Part shown: in pieces, positions 34,020 through 46,127 of the stretch
Position numbering within the stretch: the first letter of the stretch is position 1
Layout of the letters: each line of letters opens with the position of its first letter
Assembly (NCBI GenBank): GCA_008000375.1
Contig: SMOI01000009.1
Coordinates: forward strand, 138,437 to 202,436
Direction: 5' to 3'
Length of the DNA stretch: 64,000 nucleotides
Source of the DNA: Poteriospumella lacustris
Taxonomy: Eukaryota > Sar > Chrysophyceae > Chromulinales > Dinobryaceae
Notes under the pieces: generated by a model
What the model was told of the DNA's origin: nothing
Databases searched by the model: none
What the model saw: only the letters and a program-made list of their open reading frames with translations
Program-made: the position numbers and the translations under genes

Positions 34020-37000
34020 ATGGAACGCGGACGCCACGTGTGGGTCCGCAATAGGGCGTTTAAAACCGATCCTACCCTCAATGCGTGGCAAAATGGAGTA
34101 GTCAAAGACAAGGTGAGCGCGGCAGAGGTGGCTATGCATTGACGTCGACTGAATAGAGACACATGTTTGCGAACAGACGTTGGCGTCGGACGGCACAACC
34201 CTGGCCACCATAATCATAGACGGCAATGACGAGCAAGTATTCAAGTAAGTCTTCGCAGCTTTGTGTACCTTATTCTGTTCGATAACCACGAGAGGTTGCA
34301 GGATTCCGCGCGGCGAGGAGGAGTCGACCGACGTGAAGCTGAAGAACCAAGTCAACATCCACGAAGTCGATGATATGAACACACTGGCTCATCTCAATGA
34401 GCCTGAAATTGTCTACACGCTCCAGGAGCGCTTTTTCAGTGGTTCGCAGATCTTCACGTTCACCGGTCGCATTCTGATCGCGTTGAACCCGTCAAACACC
34501 ATCGAACCTGGCATCGCCAGTTCAAAGCTTATCCAGCGCTACGCCGATGTCATTCGTCGTCGACAAGACCTTCTCTTCGACTCCGTTTCCGCTGAAAATC
34601 AGAACCAAAAGGCCTCCGTCCTCATCAGCGGTGAGAGTGGCTCTGGCAAAACCGAAACGGCCAACATGATTCTCAAGTGCATCGCGGGCCGCGGCGCCGC
34701 GCAGAACGTTTGGTTTCAGAAGGTTTTGTCCGCCAATTTGTTGCTGGAAACCTTTGGCAATGCGAAGACGGCGAACTCGGAGAACAGCAGCCGTTTCGGC
34801 AAGTTGATCGACTTGTCGCTGTCGGCGGACGACACGCTCGTCGGCTGCGAGTTCCGCACGTACCTCCTCGAGTCCTCGCGTACCGCGTCGCAACTGACGG
34901 CTGAACGCAACTTCAACATCTTTTATCAGCTGCTCGCTGGCTCCAGCGACGAGGACCGCGACCGGTGGAACTTGAAGCCCGCCAGCTTCTACAACTTCAC
35001 GGCGCAGGGCGGCGAGCAAAACGCGATCGCCAATTATCGCGACGATCGCGCGCGTTTCAAGACCTTCGTCGACAACGCGACGGCGTTGGACGTGTCGAGA
35101 GGCGACCTCGATCAGCTCTTCGACCTCATCGTCGCCATTCTCGAGCTGGGCGAGGTCGCCTTCGCCGACCTCGACAGCGGCGGCTGTTCGATTCTCGACG
35201 AAGACGACGTCTGGGGCCCTCTCCAACGCGCGGCGTTGCTTCTGGGTATCTCTACCCATGCGCTGCAAGAGCTGCTGACGGTGAAATTCATCGCGGCGCC
35301 CAACGGCGAGCACATTCGCAAGCTGCTCAACAGCGCACAGGCGAGCTCCGTCCGTGATGCCATTGCGAAGGCGCTGTACCGCTCGCTGTTCGATTGGCTC
35401 GTGGACTTGGTCAACGACAAGCTGCGTCGCCCTGAGGAGCGCTCTGGCAAGGGCGTGCTGCTGGTGGACATCTTCGGCTTCGACTCGTTCGAGCGCAACT
35501 GTCTCGAGCAGCTGTGCATCAACTACGCGAACGAGACGCTGCAGCAGCTCTTCAACTTCCACATCTTCAAACAGGAAGTCGAGCTGTACGAGTCCGAGGG
35601 CGTCTCCTTCCCGGGCTTCTCCTTCGCCGACAACCAGGCGAACATCGACCTCATCGGCAACGGCGTCTTCGCCGCCCTCGACGACCAGTGCAAACTGCCC
35701 AACCCCACCGACCGCCGCTTCTTCGGCGTCCTGTGCACCAAAATGGCCAACCAACGGCTCTTCTCGTCCACGCGGCCGCAGCAACAGGCGATGCTCTTCA
35801 CGGTCACGCACTTCGCCGGCAGCGTCGAGTACACCGCCGAGGGCATCATCGACCGCAACATCGACAACCTCCCCGCCGAGACCAGCCGCGTCTTCGGCCT
35901 CTCGCACAACGCGGTGATGAACGCGATCTGCGCCCCCTCCGTCGCGTCCAACGCCACGGCGAGTACGCCCAGCGCTGCTGCTGCTGCTGCCGCCGGCGGT
36001 CGGCGCCGATCACTGGCGCAAAACGACGCGACGCACGCGGCCCACGCGGCGTCGAAGCAGATTCGCAATCCCCCGAGCTTTGTGGCGCAGGTGAAGGCGG
36101 ATCTGAGTCTGTTCGTGTCGGAGGTGCGCCACACGACGCCGCACTACATCCGATGCCTCGCCCCCTTCGCGCGCACGCACAAGGCGGCCGTGAGCCAGCC
36201 GCGCCGCAGCCGCTTCGACCACGGCGCCGTCGTCGAGCAGTTGAAATACGGCGGCATCTTCGAGGCCATCCGCATCGCGCGCACGGGCTTCCACTCGAAG
36301 CTGCACTTCCTCGACTTCTACGCGCGGTACCGCGTCGTCGTGCGCAGCCTGCAGCCCGACGAGGCGTATCGCTTCCCGCGCATCGGCGACGCCGACGAGG
36401 CCAAGGCGCACGTGCCGCAGCTGCTCGAGCTCATCTTCGCGTACCAACCGGCGCGCACCGTCGACGACGCGCTGCTGCCGATCGCGCCCTTCCGGCGAGA
36501 GCACGTGCAGGTGGGCCACACCTGCGTCTTCGCGAAGCGCGTCGAGCACGAGAACTTGGAGCTGCTGCGCGCGCACGCGCTGCGCGCCGACGCCATCGCG
36601 ATCCAAAAGGTCGCCCGGGGCTTCGCCCGCCACCGGCGCTTCCAAGCGCTGCGCACCGCCAGCCGCATCGTCCAGCGCTACGTCCGCGGCCACTTGACGC
36701 GCCTCTTCCTGCGGCGGACGAAGCTGCTGGCGCTCGCGACGGTGTTTCTCCAGCGGCGCTTCCGCCGGCGACGGTTCCACCGCAGCGTGACGCGGATTCA
36801 GTGTCTCTTCCGCTGCGCCCTCGCGCGGCGCCGGTACCGCGTGCTGAAGGCCGAGCACCAGAAGCTGCTCGACCTCTACGGGCCGCTGCTCGTCGCGCGC
36901 AACATGCGCACGCGCCGCAAACTCGACAAACTCACCGCGTCGATGTACCGCCGCATCACGCCGCCGCCGCTCGAGCTGAAGCTGCAGCGCTACGCCGCCG

Positions 37001-40000
37001 CGGAGCGCGACCTCGTCGACCACGTCGCGGCGATGGTCAGCGGCGCGCAGCTGCCGGGCGTCTTCCAGCGCCAGACGACCGAGTACGCCGCCCTCGTCCG
37101 CGCGCTGCACGAGCACCTCGCCGCGCTGCCCGTGTCGCCGCTGCGCACGACGCTGGCGCACGTCGTCGCGGAGCTGCGACCCGCCCACACGCTGCTGCAC
37201 ACGCGGGCGCTGCTGAGCGACAGCCTCGTGGGCCGCGCGCTGGGGCCGACGCTGTGGCTGCACGTGAGCGGCGACGGCGACGGCTCCGCGGCGCGCGACG
37301 CCCGCGACTCGACGCCGCCGCTCACCGAGGACCACGCGCTCTTCGGCCGCATTCGCGCGCTCATCGCGACGCTCGTGGGCGCCGAGGACGAGTGCACGCG
37401 CGAGCTCGAGGCCATCGACGAGCTGCGCCACGCGCTGCTCGCGCGCGTGCGCGCGCAGAGCGCCGCCCTCGACGCCGCGACGGCCGACGCGGCGGACGCG
37501 ACTGACGCGGAAGCCGACGCGGAGCGCGCGGCGCTGGACGAGCGCATGCAGCGCGTGCGCTTCGTCGAGTCGGTGCTCTTCGTGCTGCGCAAGTTCTACG
37601 AGGCCTTCGTGCGCAAGCTCTGCGCCGACTTCGGCGCCGCGTCGCCGCTGCGGAAGACGGCGGCGTCGCCGGCCGCGTACCGCCGCCGCCTCGTGCGCGT
37701 CGTGCAGCAGCTGAAGCGCGGCGCGATCAAAGTCTTCCAGCAGGCGCACGACCGCCGCGCCTTCTTCGACTACGCCGGTTTCCTCGCGAAGCTCGAGGCG
37801 CAGGACAAAGCCGACCTCTTCGCCTTCGAGCGCCAGCAGCGCTTCGCCTTCGACAAGCTGCAGGCGGCCGAGGGCGGCCTCATCGCCAAGATCGCCGCCC
37901 TCGAGCGCCAGCGGTTCGCGTCGATGCGCGAGCGGCTGCAGTTCACCGAGGTCGACGGCGTCGCGTATCAGCGCGCGCCGCCGCAGCCGGGCGTCGCCTT
38001 CGCGGTCAACGCGCTGCACAACGTGCTGCAGAACGAGCTGACGCCGCTGTCGTGGCTCGTCAAGGTGCAGGCCGGCGTCCACGTGCACGGCCGCGCCAGC
38101 TTCTACGAGGCGACGAGCGGCGTCGTGCGCAAGAGCCTCGGCGACGTGCTGTACGACCCCGTCGGCGTCGAGCTGCTCGACTCACTGTCGTTCACCGCCG
38201 CCGTCGTCACCACCTGCGTCTTCGGCCTCACCGCGCTGCGCCCGCAGCAGATCCTCGTGCGCTCCAAGGGCGGCCACGGCCACAGCCACAGCGGTCACAG
38301 CCGCAGCGGCGGCGCGGGCCTCGTGGCGAGCAACCGCCCGATCCAAATCGCCGGCTTCCACTGCGACGAGGCGCTCGCGCAGCAGTTCCACGACGCCGCG
38401 TCCCCCGCGGCGCTCGGCGCGCACGCGCGGCGGCTGCGCACGTTCAGCGCGAACAACGTGAACGTGCTGTTCTGCCTGCCGCAGATGGACGAGCCGCTGG
38501 ACGCGACGTTCGTGCAGATGCTGACGCTGCCGGGCGTCTGCGAAGAGATCGTCTGCGCCTGGCTCTGCGACCTGCACCAGCAGAACGCGCGCTACGCGAA
38601 GCTGCGCGCGCACGGCTTCACGGCCGCCGACCTGCAGCAGCTGCACGTGCCGATCCGCGTGCGGCCGCGACTGAGCCTCGTCGTGCTGCGGCGGCTGCAG
38701 ACGATCGTCCAGCTGCTGCAGAACCAGCTGCACAGCGACGCGGCGGACGGCGGCCTGCGCCTCGTGACGCACGGCGACGTCGTCGAGGCGTTCTTCGCCG
38801 AGCTCAACGTCGTCTTCGCCGAGCTGCGCAACGCGAGCGACTTCGCCGAGGGCGTCGCCATCGACGGCCTCGCCTCCTTCGCCTACGTCTACCACACGGC
38901 GCTCGCCACCGCCGCCACCGCCGCCGCCGCCGGGGACGCCACCTCGCCGGCCACCGACGGCCACGCGGCCAGTGGCGGCGGCAGCGCGGCCCGCGGCGCG
39001 TCGGGCAACGCGCTGCGGTCGCGGTCGTCGGCGGTGCGCAACAGCATCGCGGCCGGCGACCACCGCGGCGGCCTCGCCGACGCCGCCCGCGCCGCCCGCG
39101 CCGCCCTCGAAGAAGACGCCGCGTTTCACCGCGACGCCGCCGCGACCGCTGCGCAGCGCATTTTCGGCGGCGTCAAAGACGACGACCACGACGACGACGA
39201 CGGCGACGTGTTTCGCGAAACGGTCGCCGACCGCCGCGACGACGACGACGACCCGGCGCACGACGACGATGACGCCGCTGACGCGGCCGACGACGACGGC
39301 GACGTGGACGGCGATGGCGATGGGCTCGACCAGTTCTACGGCAACGCAGACGCGGGCTCGCTGAGCGGCCGCAACGACGGCGCCTCGCGCGACGCAGACG
39401 CGGACGGTTTCGGCTACGACACGTTCGCCGCGTACGACGACGACGACGCGCGCGACGTCGACGCGGCGGCGTCGTTCGCCAGCGGCCACAACGAACTGCG
39501 CAGCGCCGCGGCGGCGGCACCGAAGGCGGCCGCCCCGTCGAAGGCGACGGCGCCGCACCGGCGCAAAACGGTGACGCTGCTGCCGGCGGAGGACGGCGAT
39601 GGCGACGGCAACGGCGACGGCGACGGTGACGGTGACCTGTACGCAGCCTTCGACGACCCCGACGCGGCGCTGACGGCGGCGCCTGTCGAGCTGCCGTTTA
39701 AACAGTTCGAGGCCTTCGCCAAGAAGCTGAAGACGAAGCGGCAGAAGGACCGTTGGCTGCTCGAGCTCACGCGCCGCAGCTTCGACCCGCACCGCAGCGG
39801 CGACGGCGACGGCGGCGACATTTCCGTCGAGGAGGAGGCGTTTCACTTTCTGCGGCGCCTCGACTGGCGCTCGTTGGCGTCGATTACGCCGCGCGCGCGC
39901 GCGGTGGACGTGTGCACGTCGCTGGGCAAAGCGCTGGCGTTTCTGCCGAGCGTCTGGTTCAACTTCGTCGACGCGTGGCAGCTGCGCGCGTTCTTCGGCG

Positions 40001-42649
40001 CGTGGCTGCGCAGCGACGCCGCCTGCCGCCGCAACGACGGCGCCGACGCCGCGGCGGTGCCGCTGGCGACGTGCGAAGTGATTCTGCACTTCGCGACGAT
40101 GGAGCAGCTGCAGCGCGTGCGCGACTGGCCGCTGCTCGCGCGGCTGCACCGGCGGCTGCGCCTCGACGTGAAGCTGGCGCTGTCGACGGGGTCGGCCACG
40201 CTGCAGCGGCTGCACGGCGACGGCGGCGGCGGCAGCGGCGGCGGCGACGACGCGCTGGAGGCGCTGCAGTTCGACCTGTACGCGTACCACCCGTCGAGCT
40301 GGGACGCCGACAGCGACGGCGGCGGCGGCGGTGGCAGCGGCGAAGGAGACGACGACAGCGACGCCGACGCCGACGGCGACGCGGCGGGCGTCGCGGGCGA
40401 CGCGCTGCTCGACGCGCGTCTCGCGCCGCAGCGGGCGCTGCGCCGGCGGCTGCTGCGCGTCGTGTTCTCGTGCGCGAATCTGATGGCGGCGGACGACGCG
40501 GCGCGGCTCGAGCGCGACGTGCGCGTGCTGAAGGACACGATCGCCGCGTGCTGCTTCGGCGGCGCCGACGACGACGTGCACGGCGGCCTGCTGGCGGCCT
40601 TCACCGCGCTGCTCGTCGAGTTCCCGGGCCTCGCGCCCATCGCGACGGAGCTGGCGCAGCGCGGCAAGTTCCGCCGCGACCGCGCGCTCGTGCACCGGCT
40701 GCTGGCGCACGCGCACGTCGAGCGCTTCGAGGCGACGGTGCTGGCGCTGCTGCGCGCGCACCCGGAGGCGCTGCTGCTCGGCGACGCGGCGCGCGGCGGC
40801 TGGCTGCCCGCCGACGCCATCCGCCGCCTCGACGAGCCGGCGCACGCGGCGCTCAAGTGGCGGCTGCTGGCGGCCGTCGTCAACTTCGCCGCGGAGCCGC
40901 CGCAGCGCGCGCTGCTCTCGACGGCGGCGGCGACGGCGGCGGCGGCCGGCGGCGGTGCCAACGCGACGGCGCCGCGCGGCATCTTCACGACGCTGCGCGG
41001 CGAAGAGGAGCTCGTCGTGCGCGCGGCGGCCTTCGACTTCGCCGCGACGGCCGCCGAGCTGCGGCTGCGGCGCTTCGACTGGTCGAAGCGCGACGCGCGC
41101 CACGACGCACCGCTGCTGCTGCGACTGCTCATCGACGAGGCGCGCGCCGACGCCGACGCCGTCGACGCCGCCGACGCCGACGCGCGCCGCCGCGCCGCGC
41201 TGCACTGCTACCGCCTCGCGACACGCGCGATGCAGTCGCGTGTCGCGGGCCACGAGCTGAGCGCGGCGGCGGCGGAGGAGGCGCTGTGGGCGCTGACGGG
41301 CGGCCTCGACGCCGCCGCCGTCGCCGCGGCCATCGCCGGCGACGCGCGCTACGTCGCCAGCGCCGCGCACTGCGACGTCGCGTGGCGCTGCGGCCTGACG
41401 CCCGCGACGCTGGCGGCCAGCGCCATCGCGCGCGACCTCTGCGCCGCCTTCGCACCGGGCACCGCCGCTGCCGCCGCTGCGACGGCGCCGGCCGCGGCTC
41501 TCGCTCCGACGGCGACGGCGTCGTCGCTGACGCAGCGCGCGGCGTCGTTCGGCCGCCCGGCGCCGGCCGCGGGGCTGCGCATCGTCACGAGCCCCGACGC
41601 GGCGACCGGTTCGCCGCTGGCGACGCCGCGCAGCCCCGCGACGCTGCCGCCGCTCGAGACGCCGCGTGTCGCCGCGCAGACGCCGCGCCGCGCCGTCGCC
41701 GCCGCGTCGGCCACGGCGGCGGCGGCGTACGCCGCAGCGCTCGTCGCCGACGCCAACGCGCCGCAGCGACCGGCCGCCTACTCGCGCGCCGTGCGCGTGT
41801 CGCGTGTCGCCGCCCCAGCGACACCCGCCGCCGCCGCCGCCCGCGACGACGCGTCGCCGCGTGTCGCGGCCGCTGCACCGTCGAGCCGCCGCGACGAGGC
41901 CTGCGCCGAAGAGAAACCGTCGCCCGCCGCCGCCGCCGCCGCTGCGCCGCCGCTGCCGACGCCGCCGCAACCGACGAGGGCGACGACGACGACGACGCGG
42001 CCCGCGACGCCGCCGCTGGCGCCGCCCCCGTCGCCCCCGCGCGCCCCGCGGCCCCGCGGCGGCGCCCATCGTCGCGGTGGCCGCCGCGGCCGCAGCGCCG
42101 AGCGGCGCCGCCGAAGCGAAACGCTCCGCGTCGCCGTCGCCCGAGCGCAGCGGCTTCGAAGACTTCGCGCCGAACGCGCGCGCGTCGCGGTCGGCCGACG
42201 ACAAAGCGCTCGCGGCCACCGCCAACCCGCTGCGAGGTACGCCGCCCCCCGCCGCCGCCTGTGTCGCCTGTGTCGCGTGTGTCCTGACCGTGTCTCGTGT
42301 GTGTCCCGACTGTGTCTCGCTGCAGCCAAACTGAAGCAGATGCAGCAGCAGCAGGCGAAGCGCGCCGCGGCGCCAAGTGACGCGGCCGCGGGCGACGCGT
42401 CGTCCGTCGCGACGCTCACCGCCGCCGCCAACGCGAAGGCCGCCGACGCCGACGCGCTCAAAGGTAACTGTGTCGCCGTGTGTCCCTGTGCGTGTCGCTC
42501 TGTGTCGCTGACGCCGTGTCTCTCTCTGTGTGTCTCGCTGTATGTGTCTCGCTCTGTGTCTCGCTCTGTGTGTCGCTGTGTGTCGCTGTGTGTCGTCGGG
42601 TGTAGCGCGTATGCGGCGCAGCAGCGTCGAGGCGACGATGAAGTTCTGA
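34020..42649 (+). CDS. Giant unconventional myosin heavy chain
   Basis: Exons 34020..34112, 34177..34244, 34302..42236, 42326..42463 and 42606..42649. The total is one base more than a multiple of three, so one frame jump (about 41,990-42,060, GC-rich) remains unresolved. Expected size is ~2758 residues. An N-terminal SH3-like piece (HVWVRNRAFKTDP) is followed by the motor: P-loop GESGSGKT (about 164-171), switch I NSENSSRFGK, and switch II DIFGFDSFERN with LCINYANETLQQLFN. The actin-site region contains PHYIRCLAPF and the SH1-like helix has YGGIFEAIRIARTGF. At least three IQ motifs follow (AIQKVARGFARHRR, RIVQRYVRGHLTR, RIQCLFRCALARRR), so it binds calmodulin-type light chains. The ~1800-residue tail is Ala/Asp-rich and unassigned. 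It ends in a Gln-rich helix. Class undetermined. Confidence 0.88.
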
Positions 42650-43328
42650 GGCCCCCGCCCTGCCCCCGCCGCCGCTGCGTTGGGCTCCGTGTAGCCCACC
42701 CGCCGCTCTGCCCTCCGGCGACCGGCGGTCGACAGCGGTTCGTGTGTCGTGCTGTGTCTCGTGTGTCCGTTGCCTTTGTCGTGTGTCGTTTGTCGTTTGT
42801 CGTAGTATGTTCCCTCTTGTCTCCTCTTTGTCGTTTGTCGTTTGTCGCTTGTCATTGCACGGTCCCTCGTTCGTGACTCGTGACCCCCTCTGCCCCTTTC
42901 CGCCCCCCCCCCCACCGCTTTCCTCGCTCTTTCGTTCTCTTTCGCACAGTAACCACTGCCCTAAGGCTCCTAACTACCTCGCCACGGAACGTCGTCAGTC
43001 TGTCCATCTGTTTGCACGTCTCTCTCGTTCTGATGGCAGAAAGCAGCGGCAAATACAGCATGCTGTAGCAGACCGGACGGGAAGGTCAATACCGCCGGTG
43101 GCAGTGAAACATGTCGTGTGTCCTTTGTCGTTTGTCACGAGAATAGTGTGTCCTTTGTCATTTGTCACTGGAATAGTGTGTCCTTTGTCGTATGTCGTTT
43201 GTCGTCGGTTACAGTGGTCGCGAGCGGCCGCCGCGGCGACCGTCGCCGTTCTGCGAGTGACTATACCTCTCTCTTTCTCTCTGTCTCTCTGTCTGTCTCT
43301 CCTCTCAGCTCTACGCTACGGCTGCCGC
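42650..43328. other. Convergent intergenic region, myosin / TPR gene
   Basis: Rich in TGTC/TTTGTCG simple repeats (42,730-42,850 and 43,113-43,210) and CT tracts (43,266-43,310). No gene seen. Confidence 0.6.
43118..43207. repeat. Three-copy ~30-bp minisatellite
   Basis: Units beginning GTGTCCTTTGTC start at 43118, 43148 and 43178 (period 30 bp). The third is partly degenerate. Related TTTGTCG words occur at 42780-42850. Confidence 0.75.
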
Positions 43329-46127
43329 TCAGCTGAACCAGGAGACTTTCTTCTTCGGCGACGACGACGGCGTCGACGTCGTCGCGTCGTCGGTGGTCGT
43401 CGCGGCGGCGGCGGCTTCGGCGGCGGTCGTCTCGGTGGCCTCCGCCGTCGCCGCGGCGTCGGTCGCTTCGTCGCCAGTGGTCGCGGCGGTGGCAGTGGCC
43501 TCCTCCGTCGCAGCGGCGGCGGCGGCGGCGGCGGCGGCTTCGTCGGCCTCGCTGACGGGCGGCTTGAGCACGGCGTCGACGACGGCGGGCTGCGCGGCCC
43601 GCAGCTTCTCCAAATTGTTGCGCGTCCGCACCGTCGCCGGGTGCTCGGCGCCCAACGTCGCGGTGCGGCGCTCGAGACACTCGGCGTAGTAGAGGGCGGC
43701 GGGCGCGACCTGGCCCACCTGGTGGTAGAGCGCCGCGAGGTTGTTGAGCGCGTTGAGCGTGTCGACGTGGTCGTCGCCGAGCGTGCGCCGCCGCTTGTCG
43801 AGGCAGTCGAGGTAGCTCTGCTCGGCCAGGTCGAACTTGCCCTGGCTGAAGTAGTTCACCGCGAGGTTGTACGCGACCATGAGCGTCGCCGGGTGCGTCT
43901 CGCCGAGCGTCTGTCGCCGCCGCGCGAGGCAGTCGACGTAGAGCGGCGTCGCGAGGCGGAACTGCTTCCGGTTCTGGTACATCAGCGCGAGGTTGTACTG
44001 CGTCGCCAGCGTCTGCGCGTGGTCGTCGCCGAGCGTCGCGCGGCGCAGCTGGTAGCACTTCTCGTAGAGCGGCAGCGCGGCGTCGAACTGCTTCGTGTTG
44101 CGGTAGAGCACGGCCAGCGCGTACATCGACGCGATCGTGTCGTCGTGCTTCGGCCCCAGCACCGCCTTGCGCTTCTTGAACGCCTCGGCGAAGAGCGGCT
44201 CGGCCACGTCGTAGTGCGCCTGCTCGTCGTGCAGCGCGCCCAGCAGGTGCAGCACCGTCAGCGTGTCCGGGTGCACGCGGCCGCAGCGGCGCAGGCGGTC
44301 GGCCAGCGCGTCGCGGAGCAGCGTCTCGGCGCGGTCGAAGCGGCCGAGCGACCGCAGCAGCTCCGCGAGCGTCAAGCGCAGCGCGTTCTTCTCGAAACGC
44401 TCCTCCGGCGGCTCCGGCTCCGGCTGCGGCGCCTCCTCGACGACCGCGTCGCCCTCCGCCGCCGCGTCAGCGTCAGCGTCGCCAGCGGCGGCCTCCGCGT
44501 CGCCCTCCGCCGCGTCTGCCGCCGCTTCGGCGGTGGACGCTTCGGCGACGGCGGCATCGGTCGCCTGCGGCTCAGCGGCGGCCTCGTCGACCGCGGCGGG
44601 TTCATCGGCAGCGGCGGCAGCGGCGGGGCCGTCCACTGCGACCGGCGCAGCGTCCTCCGCGCCAACAGCGCCAGCGTCAGCGGCAGCGTCAGCGTCGGGT
44701 GGGACGACGGCGTCGAGGACGTCGGAGACGATGGCGGCGACCGCTGCGGCGCTTGCGTCGGCCGAAGCGTCGGCGGCGGCGTCGACGAGAGCGGCGACGG
44801 TCTCCGCGGCGACGGCGGCCGCGTGCGACGCGTCGGTCTCCGTCTCCGTCTCCGTCGCCGCGACGTCGACGACGACGTCGTCCACCGCGGCGGCTGCAGC
44901 GGCGTCACCGTCGCCGTCGGTGGCGTCGGCGATGGCGTCGGCGACGGAGGCGACGATGGGCGCGTCGCTCGCGACCGTTTTCGCTGCGACCGGCGCCGCG
45001 GGCGACGCCAACGGCGACACAGGCGACTCACCGTCGGCGGGGGCGGCGTGTTCGACGGCGACGCTGGGCTCCTGCGCCGCTGCCGCCGCCGTCGCGGCCG
45101 CCGCTGCGGTGGTCGCAGCCGCAGCGGCGGCGACGAGCTTCGCTTTGAACTTTGCGTCCTCGGCGTCCTCGTCGAGGTCCTCGGTGATGGTGGCCAGGTC
45201 GAAGCTCGTCATGCGCTCGATGCTGTCCATGCGCTGCGACCGGTTGTGGTCCTCGTCGACGTCGTTGTCCAGTTCGTCCTCCGGCGGAAACGGCTCGTCG
45301 GCGGTTTCGTCGAGCTCCGCCTCAACGATGGCGACGAATTGTTCTTTGAACCACGCGGCGACCGTCGCTTGGACCTTGTCCAGCCCGCCCTCGACGGCCG
45401 CGAGGTCGTCGCCCAGACACTGTTTGATCTCGCGGTCGCGGAAGTCGCTGCGAGCGACGTCGACGTGCGCGGCGAAGGCGACGAGCTTCGCCGCCGTGTC
45501 GACGACCAAGTCGCGGATCAGACGCTTCTTCTCCAGTCGCGAGATCGCCAGGTCCAAGCGCTTGTGGTGCGCGATTTCGAAATAGGTCGTGTAGAGCTCC
45601 CAGCGACTGGTCAGCGGCGGCAGCGGCGCCGGGTGCGTCCACAGCGGCGCGAGGAAGACGCAGCGGTCGGCGGTGGCGAGCAGTTTCTGCAGCGACGCCA
45701 GCCAAAACTCGTAATCGACGTTCGCGACGGAGTACTGAGAGAAGGAGAAGACGTCGATCCAGACGGAGGCGTGCGGCTTGTCCTCCAGCGCCGTCTTCAA
45801 CATCGACACGACCTCCAGAAACGAGAACCGCCAGCTGTGCGTCAAGACGACGTCTGCGCGGCGGATGCCCTCCGCTTTCTCTTTGTATAACACGTCGCAG
45901 AACGACGATTTGCTCTTCTCGGTCTTCGCCTTGACGATTTTCTTCCAAACGTCGTCGGTGGTCCACCCGGCGAAGGCGTCGACGCCGCCGTTCTCCTCGA
46001 CGAAATTGTCCAAAAACGCCAGCGTAACGCCCAATTGTGGGACTGCCACTTTCACTTTCTCCGGTGGCCGATTGGCACCGGCATCTACTTGCCGCTGTGG
46101 AGCGAAGCAGCAAGCGAAAAAACTCAT
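43329..46127 (-). CDS. Kinesin-light-chain-like TPR protein with N-terminal effector-like domain
   Basis: Single exon, 932 residues. The N-terminal ~270 residues include DVVLTHSWRFSFLEVV and WIDVFSFSQY. This Trp/Asp-rich pattern is seen in algal and oomycete proteins fused to TPRs and is of unknown biochemistry. An Ala/Asp-rich linker (about 300-580) precedes six or more 42-residue kinesin-light-chain TPRs, such as ALPLYEKCYQLRRATLGDDH and LATQYNLALMYQNRKQF. A low-complexity Ala/Thr tail ends in KKKVSWFS. The TPRs mediate protein binding. There is no kinesin partner or motor domain nearby to suggest the transport role. The start residues MSFFACCFAPQ could be acylated on cysteine (inference). 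Confidence 0.82.
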   Translation of the reverse strand: MSFFACCFAPQRQVDAGANRPPEKVKVAVPQLGVTLAFLDNFVEENGGVDAFAGWTTDDVWKKIVKAKTEKSKSSFCDVLYKEKAEGIRRADVVLTHSWRFSFLEVVSMLKTALEDKPHASVWIDVFSFSQYSVANVDYEFWLASLQKLLATADRCVFLAPLWTHPAPLPPLTSRWELYTTYFEIAHHKRLDLAISRLEKKRLIRDLVVDTAAKLVAFAAHVDVARSDFRDREIKQCLGDDLAAVEGGLDKVQATVAAWFKEQFVAIVEAELDETADEPFPPEDELDNDVDEDHNRSQRMDSIERMTSFDLATITEDLDEDAEDAKFKAKLVAAAAAATTAAAAATAAAAAQEPSVAVEHAAPADGESPVSPLASPAAPVAAKTVASDAPIVASVADAIADATDGDGDAAAAAAVDDVVVDVAATETETETDASHAAAVAAETVAALVDAAADASADASAAAVAAIVSDVLDAVVPPDADAAADAGAVGAEDAAPVAVDGPAAAAAADEPAAVDEAAAEPQATDAAVAEASTAEAAADAAEGDAEAAAGDADADAAAEGDAVVEEAPQPEPEPPEERFEKNALRLTLAELLRSLGRFDRAETLLRDALADRLRRCGRVHPDTLTVLHLLGALHDEQAHYDVAEPLFAEAFKKRKAVLGPKHDDTIASMYALAVLYRNTKQFDAALPLYEKCYQLRRATLGDDHAQTLATQYNLALMYQNRKQFRLATPLYVDCLARRRQTLGETHPATLMVAYNLAVNYFSQGKFDLAEQSYLDCLDKRRRTLGDDHVDTLNALNNLAALYHQVGQVAPAALYYAECLERRTATLGAEHPATVRTRNNLEKLRAAQPAVVDAVLKPPVSEADEAAAAAAAAAATEEATATAATTGDEATDAAATAEATETTAAEAAAAATTTDDATTSTPSSSPKKKVSWFS

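Noticed and set aside
38182-42915. 1577-codon open frame antisense to myosin
   Set aside because: By-product of GC-rich, stop-poor coding DNA. Composition is Arg/Ala-rich with no domain, whereas the plus strand has full myosin motifs.
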